A stretch of 64,000 bases of DNA from an uncultured Acinetobacter sp. (GCA_913777945.1 CAJYTY010000032.1:62001-126000), one strand, 5' to 3'. Positions 10,160 to 21,475 are shown, counted from the first letter of the stretch. Translations and numbers: made by a program. The notes: generated by a model from the sequence alone, not told the origin.

Positions 10160-12844
10160 ATGGCTACAATTCATGTCGATGGAAAATCGTATGAAGTCAA
10201 TGGCTCTGAAAACTTGCTACAAGCATGTCTCAGCCTTGGTATCGACATCCCGTATTTTTGTTGGCACCCATCCTTAGGTTCTGTTGGTTCTTGTCGTCAA
10301 TGTGCTGTTACGCAATATAATAATGCGGAAGATACACGTGGGCGCTTAGTCATGTCTTGTATGACACCAGCTGCCGACAATACCTTTATTTCTATTGAAG
10401 ACAAAGAAGCAACGGATTTTCGTGCATCAATCGTCGAATTCTTGATGACCAACCACCCACATGACTGTCCAGTCTGTGAAGAAGGTGGTCACTGTCATTT
10501 ACAAGATATGACGGTGATGACGCAACACGATCGTCGTCGCTATCGCTTCACGAAGCGTACCCATCATAACCAAGAATTGGGTTCGTTTATTGCACATGAA
10601 ATGAACCGCTGTATCGCGTGCTATCGTTGTGTACGCTATTACAAAGATTATGCGGGTGGTACAGACTTTGGTGTGTATGCCAATGCATCACGTGTGTATT
10701 TTGGTCGTCCAGAATCAGGAACTTTAGAGTCTGAATTTTCTGGTAACTTGACTGAAGTCTGTCCGACTGGTGTATTTACTGATAAGACACATTCTGCGCG
10801 TTATAACCGTAAATGGGATATGCAGTATGCTCCAAGCGTATGTCATGGCTGTTCTTCGGGCTGTAACATCTCACCAGGTGAGCGTTATGGCGAAATCCGT
10901 CGTGTTGAAAACCGTTTTAATGGTTCAGTAAACCAATACTTCCTGTGTGATAAAGGTCGTTTTGGTACGGGTTATGTGAATCGTGAAGATCGTCCACGTC
11001 AACCACAGTTCCGTAATAGTGATGCTGTTACAACCGTGAGTGTGGATCAAGCACTTGATCAAGTCATTGCACAGCTTAAAGGTAAGAAAGTTCTAGGTAT
11101 CGGTTCTCCTCGTGCAAGCTTGGAATCAAACTACGCACTTCGCCAACTTGTTGGTCAAGCCAACTATTCAACAGGTATGTCTCAAAAAGAGCAGAACTTG
11201 GTTGAGTTAGCTGCTTCAATCATGCAAACACAGGGTATCTATAACCCGAACATGCGTGAAATTGAGAGCTATGATGCAGTTCTAATCTTGGGTGAAGACT
11301 TAACGCAAACAGCACCACGTATGGCTTTATCAGTTCGCCAAGCTGCGAAAAATAAAGCGAAAGAAATGGCTGCGAAAACGCGTACTCCTGACTGGTTAGC
11401 AGAGCCTGTGCAACGTATTGGCCAAGAAGCAAAATCACCGATTTATATTCTTGCTGCAACACAAACACGTTTAGCGGATGTGGCAACGGGTGAAGTTGTT
11501 GCTTCTCCAAACGATATTGCACGTTTAGGTTTTGCTGTCGCTGCTGCTGTAAAAGGTGAAACAGTATCTGGTCTTGACGATGATGCAAAAGCATTTGCAC
11601 AAACGATTGCTGACACTTTAAAAGCGGCGAAAAAACCATTGATTATCTCTGGTACAAGCTTGCAAGACTCAGCGATTATGGAAGCTGCTGCACAAGTTGC
11701 ACAGAATCTTGGTGAAAATGCTGGTTTATCTTTGACGGTTCCTGAAGTGAACTCAATGGGTCTAGCATTATTCGGTGGTTTAAGCTTAGAACAGGCATTT
11801 GCTCAAGAGTATGATGCTGTTGTTGTGGTTGAAAATGACTTAACTCGTCGTTTACCAGTTGCACAAGTCAAAGCTGCACTTGAGAAAGCTGAAGCTGTAA
11901 TTGTATTGGATCATAGTGAAACAGAAACTCTGAAACTAGCAGATATCGTTCTTTCTGCTGCAAGTTTTGCAGAGGGTGATGGTACTGTTGTGAGCCAAGA
12001 AGGTCGTGCGCAACGTTTCTATCAAGTATATGACCCAAGCTATTACAAGCCTGAATATGCAATCAAAGAATCTTGGCGTTGGTTACATGCCGTTGAGACT
12101 GGTCTCAAAGGCAAAGCTGTAGATTGGACACTGCTTGATGATGTGATTGATGACATCGTGAAGAATGTTCCTGTGCTTGAAGCCATTCAAGATGTTGCAC
12201 CTGATGCAGGATATCGTATCCATGGCTTGAAGATTGCGCGTGAACCACGTCGTTATTCTGGTCGTACAGCAATGCGCGCGCCATTATCTGTTCATGAACC
12301 TAAACAGCCAACTGATCTAGATTCAGCATTAACGTTCTCGATGGAAGGTTATGTGGGTAATCAGACAGCATCGTCTTTAGTACCTTTCGCATGGGCTGCG
12401 GGTTGGAACTCGCCACAAGCGTGGAACAAGTACCAAGATGAAGTCGGTGGTCACTTAAAAGGTGGTGATTCGGGTGTGCGTTTATTCGATCGCTTAGCAA
12501 AACGTCCTGCACGTAGCTATGTTGCACCGACTGCCGTGGTTGTGAATCCTGAAAGTTTCCGTCTTGTGCCAATGCACCATATCTTTGGTTCTGGTGAATT
12601 CACCATTAAAACACCAGCAATGGAATCACGTATTCCTGAAGCGATGTTTGCCGTGGGTGAACAAGATGCGACGCGCTTAAATGTTCAAGATGGTCAACGT
12701 ATTACCGTGAAAGCAGGCGAAACCAGCATCAGCTTACCTGTACAAGTCATCGAATATTTACCAACAGGCTATATTGGTTATCCAATTGGTCTAGCACCAA
12801 CCGTTTCATTGGCAGAGCCTGTGTCTGTGGCAGTAGGAGTGTAA
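10160..12844 (+). CDS. nuoG: NADH-quinone oxidoreductase subunit G
   Basis: The largest peripheral subunit, 894 residues, which carries electrons from NuoF toward NuoI. The N-terminal ferredoxin-like domain has the 2Fe-2S ligands CxxC in SVGSCRQC. It is followed by the His/Cys cluster in [14 protein letters not shown] and the 4Fe-4S ligands in [11 protein letters not shown] with a later Cys in TEVCPTG. A further motif, CHGCSSGC plus a cysteine about 27 residues on (FLCDKG), marks the extra N7 cluster that only some bacteria keep. The remainder is a molybdopterin-oxidoreductase-like domain without cofactor function. Uninterrupted, and 3 bp before nuoH. Confidence 0.96.
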   Translation: MATIHVDGKSYEVNGSENLLQACLSLGIDIPYFCWHPSLGSVGSCRQCAVTQYNNAEDTRGRLVMSCMTPAADNTFISIEDKEATDFRASIVEFLMTNHPHDCPVCEEGGHCHLQDMTVMTQHDRRRYRFTKRTHHNQELGSFIAHEMNRCIACYRCVRYYKDYAGGTDFGVYANASRVYFGRPESGTLESEFSGNLTEVCPTGVFTDKTHSARYNRKWDMQYAPSVCHGCSSGCNISPGERYGEIRRVENRFNGSVNQYFLCDKGRFGTGYVNREDRPRQPQFRNSDAVTTVSVDQALDQVIAQLKGKKVLGIGSPRASLESNYALRQLVGQANYSTGMSQKEQNLVELAASIMQTQGIYNPNMREIESYDAVLILGEDLTQTAPRMALSVRQAAKNKAKEMAAKTRTPDWLAEPVQRIGQEAKSPIYILAATQTRLADVATGEVVASPNDIARLGFAVAAAVKGETVSGLDDDAKAFAQTIADTLKAAKKPLIISGTSLQDSAIMEAAAQVAQNLGENAGLSLTVPEVNSMGLALFGGLSLEQAFAQEYDAVVVVENDLTRRLPVAQVKAALEKAEAVIVLDHSETETLKLADIVLSAASFAEGDGTVVSQEGRAQRFYQVYDPSYYKPEYAIKESWRWLHAVETGLKGKAVDWTLLDDVIDDIVKNVPVLEAIQDVAPDAGYRIHGLKIAREPRRYSGRTAMRAPLSVHEPKQPTDLDSALTFSMEGYVGNQTASSLVPFAWAAGWNSPQAWNKYQDEVGGHLKGGDSGVRLFDRLAKRPARSYVAPTAVVVNPESFRLVPMHHIFGSGEFTIKTPAMESRIPEAMFAVGEQDATRLNVQDGQRITVKAGETSISLPVQVIEYLPTGYIGYPIGLAPTVSLAEPVSVAVGV

Positions 12845-12847
12845 TTC

Positions 12848-13864
12848 ATGAATCAAGAAATTATACGTCAAACGCCACTTTGGGCTGAGAACTGGCCAAT
12901 CGCTTATTCAGTGATTCAAGCAGTTGTGATCTTGCTGGTGGTAGTTTTGGTTGCTGCGTTAATGTCATTTATTGAGCGTCGTCTCTTGGCATTATGGCAA
13001 GACCGTTATGGTCCAAACCGTGTTGGTCCGGGTGGTATGTTCCAGATCGTTGCCGACATGCTCAAGATCATGTTCAAAGAAGACTGGACACCAAAGTTTG
13101 CTGACAAGCTGACTTTTCGTTTAGCACCAGCAGTTGCGATGGCAACTGCTGTACTTTCGTTTATGGTCATCCCAGTAAGTCCTACACTGGGCGTTGCGGA
13201 TATGAGTATCGGTCTATTGTTCTTTATGGCAATGGCTGGTATCGCAGTTTATGCAGTGCTGTTTGGTGGTTGGGCATCTAACAACAAATACTCGTTACTC
13301 GGTGGTCTTCGTTCTGCTGCTCAAACTATTTCTTATGAAGTGTTCTTGGGTATCTCATTGATGGGGGTGGTTGCGATTGCAGGCTCATTCAACCTACGTG
13401 AAATCGTTGAAGCTCAACGTGATGTTTGGTTTGTTATTCCACAATTCATTGGTTTCATTATCTTTGTTATTGCTGGTGTTGCAGTGACGCATCGTCATCC
13501 ATTTGACCAACCAGAAGCTGAGCAAGAATTGGCGGAAGGTTATCACGTTGAATATGGTGGGATGAAGTGGGGGATGTTCTTCGTTGCGGAATATGTCAAC
13601 GTGGTTTTAATCTCTGCACTGATCGTAACGTTATTCTTCGGCGGATGGCTTGCACCATTTAACTTAGAAATTCCATTTGTTCCACCAGTTTTTTGGTTCG
13701 TGATTAAAACAGCATTCTTTGTAATGATGTTTGTATTGGCGCGTGGTTCTTTAATGCGTCCACGTTATGACCAAGTGATGAACTTTGGTTGGAAAGTTTG
13801 TTTGCCATTGGCGTTGGTCAACTTGTTAGTGACTGGTGCTGTGATTCTGATGAATCAGGCCTAG
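12848..13864 (+). CDS. nuoH: NADH-quinone oxidoreductase subunit H
   Basis: A membrane subunit of 338 residues with about eight helices, bridging the peripheral arm and the proton pumps and lining the quinone entry chamber. The family signatures [19 protein letters not shown] (near residue 45), [13 protein letters not shown] and the acidic loop [17 protein letters not shown] are all present. It follows nuoG after 3 bp and precedes nuoI by 18 bp. Confidence 0.97.
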   Translation: MNQEIIRQTPLWAENWPIAYSVIQAVVILLVVVLVAALMSFIERRLLALWQDRYGPNRVGPGGMFQIVADMLKIMFKEDWTPKFADKLTFRLAPAVAMATAVLSFMVIPVSPTLGVADMSIGLLFFMAMAGIAVYAVLFGGWASNNKYSLLGGLRSAAQTISYEVFLGISLMGVVAIAGSFNLREIVEAQRDVWFVIPQFIGFIIFVIAGVAVTHRHPFDQPEAEQELAEGYHVEYGGMKWGMFFVAEYVNVVLISALIVTLFFGGWLAPFNLEIPFVPPVFWFVIKTAFFVMMFVLARGSLMRPRYDQVMNFGWKVCLPLALVNLLVTGAVILMNQA

Positions 13865-13882
13865 GACAGCAGGGAGTACAAA

Positions 13883-14425
13883 ATGTATAAAATTCTAGCT
13901 GGATTTGGATCGATTGTCCGTTCGTTGTGGATGGTGTTTAGCCATGTAACACGTAAACGTGACACGATTTTATATCCAGAAGTACCAGCTGAACAAATTG
14001 TGCCTCCACGCTTTCGTGGTCGTATCATCTTGACGCGTGATCCAGATGGTGAAGAGCGTTGTGTGGCATGTAACCTTTGTGCGGTTGCATGTCCTGTAGG
14101 CTGTATTTCATTACAAAAAGCGGAAAAAGAAGATGGACGTTGGTATCCAGAATTTTTCCGTATTAACTTTTCACGCTGCATTTTCTGCGGTATGTGTGAA
14201 GAAGCTTGTCCTACAACTGCAATTCAGATGACTCCAGATTTTGAACTTGCTGAATATGTACGCCAAGACTTGGTTTATGAAAAAGAAAACTTATTGATTT
14301 CTGGCCCAGGCAAATATCCTGACTATAACTTCTACCGTGTTACTGGTATGGCAGTAAATGGTAAGGAAAAAGGTCAAGCACAAAAAGAAAGTGCACCAGT
14401 TGATGTACGGAGCTTATTACCATGA
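13883..14425 (+). CDS. nuoI: NADH-quinone oxidoreductase subunit I
   Basis: A ferredoxin-like subunit of 180 residues carrying the two [4Fe-4S] clusters N6a and N6b that deliver electrons to NuoB. Two complete ligand sets are visible: [15 protein letters not shown] and [15 protein letters not shown]. The N-terminus is a short amphipathic anchor. Its stop overlaps the nuoJ start by 4 bp (ATGA), and a GGGAG ribosome site precedes its own start. Confidence 0.97.
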   Translation: MYKILAGFGSIVRSLWMVFSHVTRKRDTILYPEVPAEQIVPPRFRGRIILTRDPDGEERCVACNLCAVACPVGCISLQKAEKEDGRWYPEFFRINFSRCIFCGMCEEACPTTAIQMTPDFELAEYVRQDLVYEKENLLISGPGKYPDYNFYRVTGMAVNGKEKGQAQKESAPVDVRSLLP

Positions 14426-14943
14426 TGTGGCCATTTTATTTGATGGCACTTGTGGCCATCGTATCGACAATACGTGTTGTGACAAATACGAATCCCGTAC
14501 ATGCTCTTTTAAGTTTAATCGTTTCTTTACTTGCTGTTGCTGGTATCTTCATGATCGTGGGTGCGCCTTTTGCGGGTGCGCTTGAGATTATTGTTTATGC
14601 TGGTGCAATCATGGTCTTGTTCGTCTTTGTGGTCATGATGTTGAACCTTGGACAAGATACGATTGAACAAGAACGTAAATGGTTAACCTCTGATGCATGG
14701 GCATATCCTGCATTAATGAGTTTCTTATTGGGCTTGGTTCTGGTTTGGATGTTGGGTGGAGAATACACCACGATTTCTGCACCATTAGGTACAGAAATTG
14801 TAGGTCCTAAAGCAGTCGGTCAAGCATTATTTACTCACTATCTATTATTGGTAGAAGTTGCCGCGATGTTATTGCTTGCAGCCTTAGTTGCTGCATATCA
14901 CCTTGGCAAACGTGAACCAAGTGCAGAAGAGGATAAAGAATAA
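14422..14943 (+). CDS. nuoJ: NADH-quinone oxidoreductase subunit J
   Basis: A small membrane-arm subunit of 173 residues with five hydrophobic helices, part of the proton-translocating hinge beside NuoK. The segment [20 protein letters not shown] is the characteristic third helix. The C-terminus is charged ([11 protein letters not shown]). Overlaps at both ends, 4 bp with nuoI and 1 bp with nuoK, show tight translational coupling. Confidence 0.96.
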   Translation: MMWPFYLMALVAIVSTIRVVTNTNPVHALLSLIVSLLAVAGIFMIVGAPFAGALEIIVYAGAIMVLFVFVVMMLNLGQDTIEQERKWLTSDAWAYPALMSFLLGLVLVWMLGGEYTTISAPLGTEIVGPKAVGQALFTHYLLLVEVAAMLLLAALVAAYHLGKREPSAEEDKE

Positions 14944-15251
14944 TGGGACACATCCCTTTAGAACATGGTTTGATTGTTGCAACCATCCTTTTTGCACTCG
15001 GTTTTTACGGTGTAATGGTGCGACGCAACCTATTATTTATGCTAATGAGCCTTGAAGTGATGATGAATGCTGCTGCATTGGCATTTGTTTTGGCAGGTAG
15101 TGTTTGGGCTCAACCAGATGGACAAGTGATGTTCATTTTGATCCTAACGCTTGCTGCAGCAGAGGCGTGTATTGGTCTTGCGATCGTCCTTCAGTTTTAT
15201 CATCGCTTCCATCACTTGGATGTGGATGCAGCTAGTGAGATGCGCGGATGA
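14943..15251 (+). CDS. nuoK: NADH-quinone oxidoreductase subunit K
   Basis: A 102-residue subunit with three membrane helices, homologous to MrpC antiporter subunits. It contains the two buried glutamates expected for proton transfer, in [13 protein letters not shown] and [13 protein letters not shown]. Length and motifs are exactly those of the family. It overlaps nuoL by 4 bp. Confidence 0.97.
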   Translation: MGHIPLEHGLIVATILFALGFYGVMVRRNLLFMLMSLEVMMNAAALAFVLAGSVWAQPDGQVMFILILTLAAAEACIGLAIVLQFYHRFHHLDVDAASEMRG

Positions 15252-17143
15252 GTACATTATATTTAACCGTTTTATTCCCGCTCATTGGTTTTATCCTGTT
15301 AGCGGCAGGGCGTAACAAACTGTCTGAAAATGTCGCTGCCATTATTGGTGTCGGTTCAGTTGGTTTATCTGCGTTATTTGCTTTAATCGCTGGCCTTGCA
15401 TTTACCAGCAGTGGCCAAACCGTTTTTGTTCAACACTTATGGACGTGGTTCAGTGTTGGCGGTTTTGAGCCAGGCATCAGCTTGCACCTTGATGGTTTGT
15501 CATTATTGATGACAGGTATGATCACAGGTGTTGGTTTCCTGATTCACATCTTTGCATCATGGTATATGCGTGGTGAAGAAGATTACGCACGTTTCTTCTC
15601 TTATTTCAACCTGTTCGTTGCCAGCATGTTGTTGTTGGTACTCGGCGATAACTTGGCGTTATTGTTCTTAGGTTGGGAAGGCGTAGGTCTGTGTTCATAC
15701 CTCTTGATTGGTTTCTACTACTCAAACCCTGCAAATGGTTGGGCAGCAATCAAAGCATTCACCGTAACACGTGTGGGTGATGTTTTCTTACTCATCGCAT
15801 TGTTCTTGCTCTATCAACAGTTTGGTACGTTGAATACACAGTACATTGTTGAACATGCAGCGACTGTGATGACGCAAAGTTCATCATTGTCGATTTGGAC
15901 AGCATTGATGTTGTTCTTAGGTGCGGCAGGTAAATCAGCGCAAATTCCATTACAAACTTGGTTAGCTGATGCGATGGCTGGTCCTACACCAGTATCTGCA
16001 TTGATCCACGCTGCAACGATGGTTACAGCGGGTGTGTACTTATGCTGCCGTATGTTCTCTGTGATGGAAATGGCACCAGAAGTAATGCAATTCATCTCGA
16101 TTACAGGTGCAGTAACCTTACTTGTAGCTGGTTTTGCTGCATTGGTTCAAACCGATATCAAACGTATCTTGGCTTACTCAACCATGAGTCAGCTCGGTTA
16201 TATGTTTATGGCAGTGGGTGCTGAGGCGTATCAAGCTGGTTTATTCCACATGTTGGCTCACGCATTCTTCAAAGCGTTATTGTTCCTTTCTTCAGGTGCA
16301 GTGATTCTTGCATGTCATCACGAACAAAACATTTTCAAAATGGGTGGATTACGTAAAAAGATTCCATTTGTATTCTGGTGTTTCGTAATCGGTGGTGGCG
16401 CATTAGCTGCACTTCCAATCGTAACAGTTGGCTTCTTCTCTAAAGATGCGATTTTAGGTGCAGTATATGCACAGTCTACGATTGCAAACCTTCCACTTTA
16501 TAATACGTTGTATTGGGTGGGTGTTGCTGGTGCATTCTTAACGTCTATCTATACGTTCCGTCTAATCTGGGTGGTATTCTTTGGCGAAGAAAAAACCCAT
16601 GCACATGCCATTCATGGCGTAACTTACTGGGCACCGCTTGCAATTCTTGCGACCTTATCAACAGGTGTTGGTTATTTCTTACAAGCACCTGTTGCAAAAT
16701 TATTGACTGCTGCAAGTATTCCAAGCTTTGTTGTTCCTGAAGCTTTAGAAGAAGCTGTGGCACATGCAGAACATTTAGCAAGTGGTGTTGCCCTTGTTGG
16801 TTTAGTTGTTGGTATTTTCTTATTTGCCTTTGCGTATGGTGCGGTTAAATCATTTGCTCAAACGTCTTTGGGTTCTGGTTTAGCACATATTTGCCGTACC
16901 GCATTTGGTTTTGATGCTTTGTATGACATCGTTTTTGTAAAACCATATTTATTGATTGCGAAAATCTTAGGTCGTGATCCAATTGATGGTTTATGGTTAG
17001 TGCTACCTGCACTTGTGAAAGGTGGTAATAGCTTTACAAGTTCGCGTCAAACAGGTTCATTGCGTGAATACGCATCAAGCATGTCACTCGGTGTAGTGGT
17101 GTTATTGATGATCTTGATCGTGATTCAGGTTGTGGGGAAATAA
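15248..17143 (+). CDS. nuoL: NADH-quinone oxidoreductase subunit L
   Basis: An antiporter-like proton pump subunit of 631 residues at the far end of the membrane arm. It has about 16 helices including the long C-terminal lateral helix. Recognisable parts are [19 protein letters not shown], the lysine-bearing [19 protein letters not shown], and the histidine helix [16 protein letters not shown]. The ORF is complete and of normal length; nuoM begins 1 bp after its stop. Confidence 0.97.
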   Translation: MSTLYLTVLFPLIGFILLAAGRNKLSENVAAIIGVGSVGLSALFALIAGLAFTSSGQTVFVQHLWTWFSVGGFEPGISLHLDGLSLLMTGMITGVGFLIHIFASWYMRGEEDYARFFSYFNLFVASMLLLVLGDNLALLFLGWEGVGLCSYLLIGFYYSNPANGWAAIKAFTVTRVGDVFLLIALFLLYQQFGTLNTQYIVEHAATVMTQSSSLSIWTALMLFLGAAGKSAQIPLQTWLADAMAGPTPVSALIHAATMVTAGVYLCCRMFSVMEMAPEVMQFISITGAVTLLVAGFAALVQTDIKRILAYSTMSQLGYMFMAVGAEAYQAGLFHMLAHAFFKALLFLSSGAVILACHHEQNIFKMGGLRKKIPFVFWCFVIGGGALAALPIVTVGFFSKDAILGAVYAQSTIANLPLYNTLYWVGVAGAFLTSIYTFRLIWVVFFGEEKTHAHAIHGVTYWAPLAILATLSTGVGYFLQAPVAKLLTAASIPSFVVPEALEEAVAHAEHLASGVALVGLVVGIFLFAFAYGAVKSFAQTSLGSGLAHICRTAFGFDALYDIVFVKPYLLIAKILGRDPIDGLWLVLPALVKGGNSFTSSRQTGSLREYASSMSLGVVVLLMILIVIQVVGK

Positions 17144-17144
17144 A

Positions 17145-18743
17145 ATGGAAAACAATTTAATTTTACCCGCACTGATTTTAGTTCCTTTCATTGCTGGTTT
17201 TATTTGTTGGTTGGTTGATAAATTTGACCAACATTTGCCACGCTGGATTGCCTTGATTGGTATGCTCATTACCTTTGGTTTGGGTATTGCACTATGGCAA
17301 ACTGGTACATATAGCTACGAGTTGGGCGGTAAAGTCCCAACTTGGGCTGCTGAATTCCATCTCCCATGGATTCAGACTTTAGGGATCAGCATTCACTTGG
17401 CTGTGGATGGTTTATCTCTACTCATGGTTTTACTTACAGCGTTACTGGGTGTGCTTGCTGTAGGTTGTTCATGGGGTGAAATTCAAAAGAATGTTGGTTT
17501 CTTCCACTTAAACCTCCTTTGGAGTTTAGGTGGGGTCATCGGTGTATTCCTTGCAATTGACTTATTCTTGTTCTTCTTCTTCTGGGAGATGATGCTTGTA
17601 CCAATCTATTTCTTGATTGCGTTATGGGGACACTCAGGATCAAATGGTCGTTCACGTGTTTATGCTGCAACTAAATTCTTCTTATATACACAAATCGCTG
17701 GTTTAATCATGTTAATCGGTATCTTAGGCTTAGTGGTCTATGGATATATGATGACAGGTATGATTGGTTTTGATTACAGCTACTTATTGGCTGTGGCAAA
17801 CCACTTACCACCAGAAGTTGCATATGCATTTATGTTGTGTTTCTTTGTTGGTTTTGCAGTTAAATTACCGGTATTCCCATTACACGGTTGGTTACCTGAT
17901 GCGCATGCACAAGCACCAACAGCGGGTTCTGTGGACTTGGCTGGTATTTTGATTAAGACAGCAGCGTACGGTCTACTTCGTTTCGTAATTCCATTCTTCC
18001 CAGCAGCGTCAGCTCAGTTTGCTGATATTGCAATTATTTTGGGTTTGATTGGTATTTTCTACGGTGCATTCTTAGCCTACCAACAAACAGACATGAAACG
18101 TCTGCTTGCGTATACGTCTATTTCACACATGGGTTTTATTTTACTTGCAATCTATGCAGGTAATATTCTGACTTTCCAAGGTCTGATGATCATGATGTTG
18201 GCACATGGCTTGTCATCTGCTGCATTGTTCATTATGTCTGGTCAAGTGTATGAACGTTTACATACCCGTGATTTACGTTTAATGGGCGGTCTTCGTGGCC
18301 AACTGCAATACTTGCCATTCTTCCTGATGTTCTTTGTTGCAGCGCTTGTTGGTGTACCAGGTCTAGGTAACTTTATTGGTGAATTCTTGATTCTTATGGG
18401 TTCATTTAAAGCTTATCCAGCCTTCACCATCATTGCTGCAGTAAGTTTAGTATTTGCAGGTCTTTACGGTCTGATTCTGATTCACAAAGCACTTTTTGGC
18501 GAACCAAATGCTGAACAAAAGCAACACTACACGAGTCCACTGAAAGATTTATCAGTACGTGAAGTTAGTATTTTGATGATCTGTGTGATTGGTTTACTTT
18601 GGTTAGGACTTTACCCACAGACATTCTTGGATATGTCACATTCAAGTATGCAGTGGTTAGTCAATAGTTATATGCCAGTACAAGAAGTTGTCGAAACTGT
18701 TCAACAGACTGCGACTCAACTTGAACAAGTGGAGATGCGATAA
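17145..18743 (+). CDS. nuoM: NADH-quinone oxidoreductase subunit M
   Basis: The second antiporter-like pump subunit, 532 residues from the ATG at 17145. A TTG 15 bp upstream would overlap nuoL and is less likely, because a GGGGA ribosome site stands 6 nt before the ATG. Family signatures are FFFWEMMLVPIYFLIALWG, the lysine and histidine helix KLPVFPLHGWLPDAHAQAPT, and the lysine in TDMKRLLAYTSISHMGF. About 14 membrane helices are visible. Confidence 0.96.
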   Translation: MENNLILPALILVPFIAGFICWLVDKFDQHLPRWIALIGMLITFGLGIALWQTGTYSYELGGKVPTWAAEFHLPWIQTLGISIHLAVDGLSLLMVLLTALLGVLAVGCSWGEIQKNVGFFHLNLLWSLGGVIGVFLAIDLFLFFFFWEMMLVPIYFLIALWGHSGSNGRSRVYAATKFFLYTQIAGLIMLIGILGLVVYGYMMTGMIGFDYSYLLAVANHLPPEVAYAFMLCFFVGFAVKLPVFPLHGWLPDAHAQAPTAGSVDLAGILIKTAAYGLLRFVIPFFPAASAQFADIAIILGLIGIFYGAFLAYQQTDMKRLLAYTSISHMGFILLAIYAGNILTFQGLMIMMLAHGLSSAALFIMSGQVYERLHTRDLRLMGGLRGQLQYLPFFLMFFVAALVGVPGLGNFIGEFLILMGSFKAYPAFTIIAAVSLVFAGLYGLILIHKALFGEPNAEQKQHYTSPLKDLSVREVSILMICVIGLLWLGLYPQTFLDMSHSSMQWLVNSYMPVQEVVETVQQTATQLEQVEMR

Positions 18744-18746
18744 ACC

Positions 18747-20243
18747 ATGAACTTCACACTTTCTTTTTCTGAGCTTATGCCACTTGCCCCAGCCATGATT
18801 GTGGCATTGACTGCAGTTGTTGTGATGTTATTGATTGCGATTAAACGTAATCATAATCTGATTGCAACAACGACAGTTGTGGGTCTAAACCTTTCTGCAA
18901 TTCTAATTGCATATACCATGTTTAGCGGGCACTTTGTTCCTGCGAACGTGATGGGCATGTTTATGGTTGATCCATTTACCATGCTCTACCAATTCCTGAT
19001 TTTGATTGCTGCTTTGGCTTGTAGCACGCTTTCACATGCTTACATTGAAACGTATAAAGATAATCGTGAAGAACTTTATATCTTGTTACTTTGTTCTGTA
19101 GCAGGTGCAATGTTATTGGTTGCAAGTTCTCATTACGCTGCTTTCTTCATTAGCTTAGAGTTAATGTCAATTCCTGTGTATGGTATGTTGGCTTACACGC
19201 ATCAACGTAGCCAATCTTTAGAAGCGGGAATTAAGTATCTTGTACTTTCAGCAACTGCATCTGCGATGTTGTTGATGGGTATGGCATATATCTATGCGTA
19301 TACAGGCTCATTGTCATTCTATGATTCTGTTCAAGCTTTGATGACTGCGATCAAGCAACCAATGGTGCTATTAGGTCTAGGTCTCATTATCTTTGCTGTT
19401 GCATTTAAGCTTTCACTTGCACCATTCCATAAATGGACGCCTGATGTGTATGCAGGTGCACCAGCACCTATGGCGACATTCTTAGCAACGGCTGCCAAAG
19501 TTGCAACGATTGGTTTATTTGTACGTTACTTATTAAGTTCTGGTGCAATCTTAGTTGAATCAATAGTGACTGTTTTGACAGTCATTGCTGTGTTATCAAT
19601 TTTGGTCGGTAACTTACTTGCAGTACGTCAAGTTAACTTAAAACGCATCCTTGGTTATTCATCAATTGCACACTTTGGTTACTTGTTGATTGCTTTGATT
19701 AGCATGACTTATGCAAGTTTAGGCAGTGTAACGGTTTATGTGATTACTTATGTATTTACAACAATCGGTGCATTTGGTGCAGTTGCGTTAATGTCTAGTC
19801 CATATAACAACGTTGATGAAGCACAAAGTCTTGCAGACTACCGTGGTTTGTTCTGGCGTCGTCCGATCTTGACTGCAACATTGACCGTGATGATGTTGTC
19901 ATTAGCAGGGATTCCATTAACTGCAGGTTTTATTGGTAAATTCCTTGTGGTAATGGCTGCTGTAACAACTCAACATTGGTTCTTGGCTGCAATGGTCGTT
20001 GTAGGAAGTGGTATTGGCTTATATTACTACTTACGCGTGATGATCGTCATGTATATGACACCACCAGAAACACCTCGTATTGATGCTGATGCACATTGGG
20101 GAACTAAAGTTGGTGGTATCATGGTACTTGGTGCAGCATTGCTTGTATTATTACTCGGTATCTACCCAGATCCAATGATCAATTTGGCATTGAAGTCAGA
20201 AATTCTTTCTCCATTGCATTTCATGTTGTCTCAACAACAATAA
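18747..20243 (+). CDS. nuoN: NADH-quinone oxidoreductase subunit N
   Basis: The third antiporter-like pump subunit and last gene of the operon, 498 residues with about 14 helices. Markers are FISLELMSIPVYGMLAY (pump glutamate), KLSLAPFHKWTPDVYAGAP, and NLKRILGYSSIAHFGYLL. It starts 3 bp after nuoM. A strong terminator follows 15 bp after its stop, so the 13-gene operon ends here. Confidence 0.97.
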   Translation: MNFTLSFSELMPLAPAMIVALTAVVVMLLIAIKRNHNLIATTTVVGLNLSAILIAYTMFSGHFVPANVMGMFMVDPFTMLYQFLILIAALACSTLSHAYIETYKDNREELYILLLCSVAGAMLLVASSHYAAFFISLELMSIPVYGMLAYTHQRSQSLEAGIKYLVLSATASAMLLMGMAYIYAYTGSLSFYDSVQALMTAIKQPMVLLGLGLIIFAVAFKLSLAPFHKWTPDVYAGAPAPMATFLATAAKVATIGLFVRYLLSSGAILVESIVTVLTVIAVLSILVGNLLAVRQVNLKRILGYSSIAHFGYLLIALISMTYASLGSVTVYVITYVFTTIGAFGAVALMSSPYNNVDEAQSLADYRGLFWRRPILTATLTVMMLSLAGIPLTAGFIGKFLVVMAAVTTQHWFLAAMVVVGSGIGLYYYLRVMIVMYMTPPETPRIDADAHWGTKVGGIMVLGAALLVLLLGIYPDPMINLALKSEILSPLHFMLSQQQ

Positions 20244-20258
20244 TGATTTGATTTGTAC

Positions 20259-20290
20259 AAAAAAGCCTCCAAAATTTGGGGGCTTTTTTT
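20259..20290 (+). terminator. Terminator of the nuo operon
   Basis: A G+C stem GCCTCC / GGGGGC extended by A/T pairs, with a short AAAATTT loop, runs into a seven-base T tract. It lies between the nuoN stop and the upp promoter. It also argues against starting upp at 20253, because that start would put the hairpin inside the coding region. Confidence 0.92.
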
Positions 20291-20312
20291 AATGAAGAGT
20301 AAAAAAACACTC

Positions 20313-20318
20313 TATAAT
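20313..20318 (+). promoter_or_regulatory. Probable -10 element of upp
   Basis: A perfect TATAAT lies after the nuo terminator and 34 bp before the GTG start of upp. The -35 region about 17 bp upstream (TAATGA) is poor. The position gives a leader of roughly 25-30 nt. Confidence 0.55.
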
Positions 20319-20351
20319 ACTCAAAGATTAATATTAGTTAGGTACTCACTC

Positions 20352-20987
20352 GTGTCGATTCAAGAAATTCGCCATCCGCTTATTCGTCATAAACTTGGTT
20401 TATTACGCCGTTCAGACATTAGCACAAAGAACTTCCGTGAATTGGCGCAAGAAGTCACGATGTTACTCACTTATGAAGCAACAAAGGATCTTCCTGTTGT
20501 CGATCATGAAATTGATGGTTGGGCAGGTAAAGTTTCGACTCAACGTATTGCAGGTAAGAAGATTACAATTGTACCGATTCTACGTGCTGGAATTGGTATG
20601 CTTGAAGGCGTACTGAGCTTGATCCCAAGTGCCAAAGTGAGTGTCTTGGGTTTAGAGCGTGATGAGGCGACTTTAGAGGTTCGTACTTACTATAAAAAAT
20701 TAGTACCTGATGTTGCGAATCGCTTAGCGATGATTATTGATCCAATGCTCGCAACGGGTAATTCACTTATTGCGGCAATTGATGTGCTTAAAGCAAGTGG
20801 TTGTAAAGATATACGTGTTATGGTTTTGGTTGCTGCACCTGAAGGTGTTGCAAAGGTAGAAGCTGCGCACCCTGATGTACGTATCTATACAGCATCAATT
20901 GATCAAGGTTTGAACGAGGATGGTTATATCGTTCCAGGTCTTGGTGATGCGGGTGATAAGATATTTGGTAGTGTTCAAAAAGATTAA
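20352..20987 (+). CDS. upp: Uracil phosphoribosyltransferase
   Basis: A salvage enzyme making UMP from uracil and PRPP; 211 residues from the GTG at 20352. That start gives the standard N-terminus [18 protein letters not shown] and the normal family length. The longer reading from 20253 would translate the nuo terminator and is rejected. The PRPP-binding loop is [16 protein letters not shown], and the uracil site includes [11 protein letters not shown] near the C-terminus. It is a single-gene unit between terminators. Confidence 0.95.
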   Translation: MSIQEIRHPLIRHKLGLLRRSDISTKNFRELAQEVTMLLTYEATKDLPVVDHEIDGWAGKVSTQRIAGKKITIVPILRAGIGMLEGVLSLIPSAKVSVLGLERDEATLEVRTYYKKLVPDVANRLAMIIDPMLATGNSLIAAIDVLKASGCKDIRVMVLVAAPEGVAKVEAAHPDVRIYTASIDQGLNEDGYIVPGLGDAGDKIFGSVQKD

Positions 20988-21009
20988 TTTTTGAAAATAT
21001 GCTTAAAAC

Positions 21010-21065
21010 AGAGACTTAATCCAACCGTACGGTTTTCAGGGGAGGATTTAAAGTCTCTTTTTTTA
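21010..21065 (+). terminator. Branched terminator-like structure after upp
   Basis: AGAGACTT (21010-21017) pairs with AAGTCTCT (21051-21058), extended inward by AATCC (21018-21022) with GGATT (21044-21048), and a seven-base T run follows. Inside the loop is a separate perfect palindrome AACCGTACGGTT (21023-21034), which would form its own hairpin. The overall form is a two-level stem, unusual for a simple terminator. Confidence 0.65.
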
Positions 21066-21103
21066 TATACTGAATTACAGTATTTGAAAATTAGGTGAAT
21101 GTC

Positions 21104-21397
21104 ATGAAAAAAGAATTTTATCAGGGAAAAGTTAAACAATATAACCCAGACAAAGGGTTTGGTTTTATTGCAACTGCTGAAGGCGAGATCTTTTTTCATA
21201 TTTCAGATTTTCCTGCATCGGAAGGTGAGCCGAAACGAAATGAAAAAGTAAAATTTGTAGCTCTAGAAAATAATGGAAAATTTAAAGCAGTACAAATTGA
21301 ACGAGTAGATCCGAATCCTGCAAAAACTAAAAAAAATAAAATATTGGCTCATAATGAATCGATTACATCAGAATTGTTATCAAACTTTCGACGTTAA
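21104..21397 (+). CDS. Cold-shock-domain protein, first copy
   Basis: A 97-residue protein with one N-terminal cold-shock (S1/OB) domain, about 5-68, and a charged tail of about 30 residues. RNP1 is KGFGFIA and RNP2 is the divergent IFFHISDF instead of the VFVHFS of CspA, so it is an outlying member likely to bind single-stranded nucleic acid. The ATG at 21104 is preferred over the GTG at 21095. It resembles the next gene closely and looks like a tandem duplicate. Confidence 0.82.
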   Translation: MKKEFYQGKVKQYNPDKGFGFIATAEGEIFFHISDFPASEGEPKRNEKVKFVALENNGKFKAVQIERVDPNPAKTKKNKILAHNESITSELLSNFRR

Positions 21398-21409
21398 TCA
21401 TCTAGATAA

Positions 21410-21440
21410 AATATGGAGAGAATTTTTTGATCTCCATATT
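21410..21440 (+). other. Inverted repeat between the two cold-shock genes
   Basis: A perfect 10-bp stem AATATGGAGA / TCTCCATATT with an 11-nt loop containing a run of T. There is no T tract after the stem. It lies in the leader of the second cold-shock gene and could be a temperature- or protein-responsive RNA hairpin, or a partial terminator. Confidence 0.5.
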
Positions 21441-21475
21441 GATCGATTAAACTCTGCAAATGAGAAAAGAAAAAT

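Noticed and set aside
11220..12572. Several long minus-strand open frames inside nuoG
   Set aside because: They are low-complexity Gln/Leu/His-rich shadows of the nuoG codons, without ribosome sites or domains.
17130..17144. Upstream TTG start for nuoM overlapping nuoL
   Set aside because: The ATG at 17145 has a GGGGA ribosome site at good spacing and gives the family length.
20253..20351. Upstream extension of upp to an ATG-like start at 20253
   Set aside because: It would translate the nuo terminator and a TATAAT promoter; the GTG at 20352 gives the normal protein.
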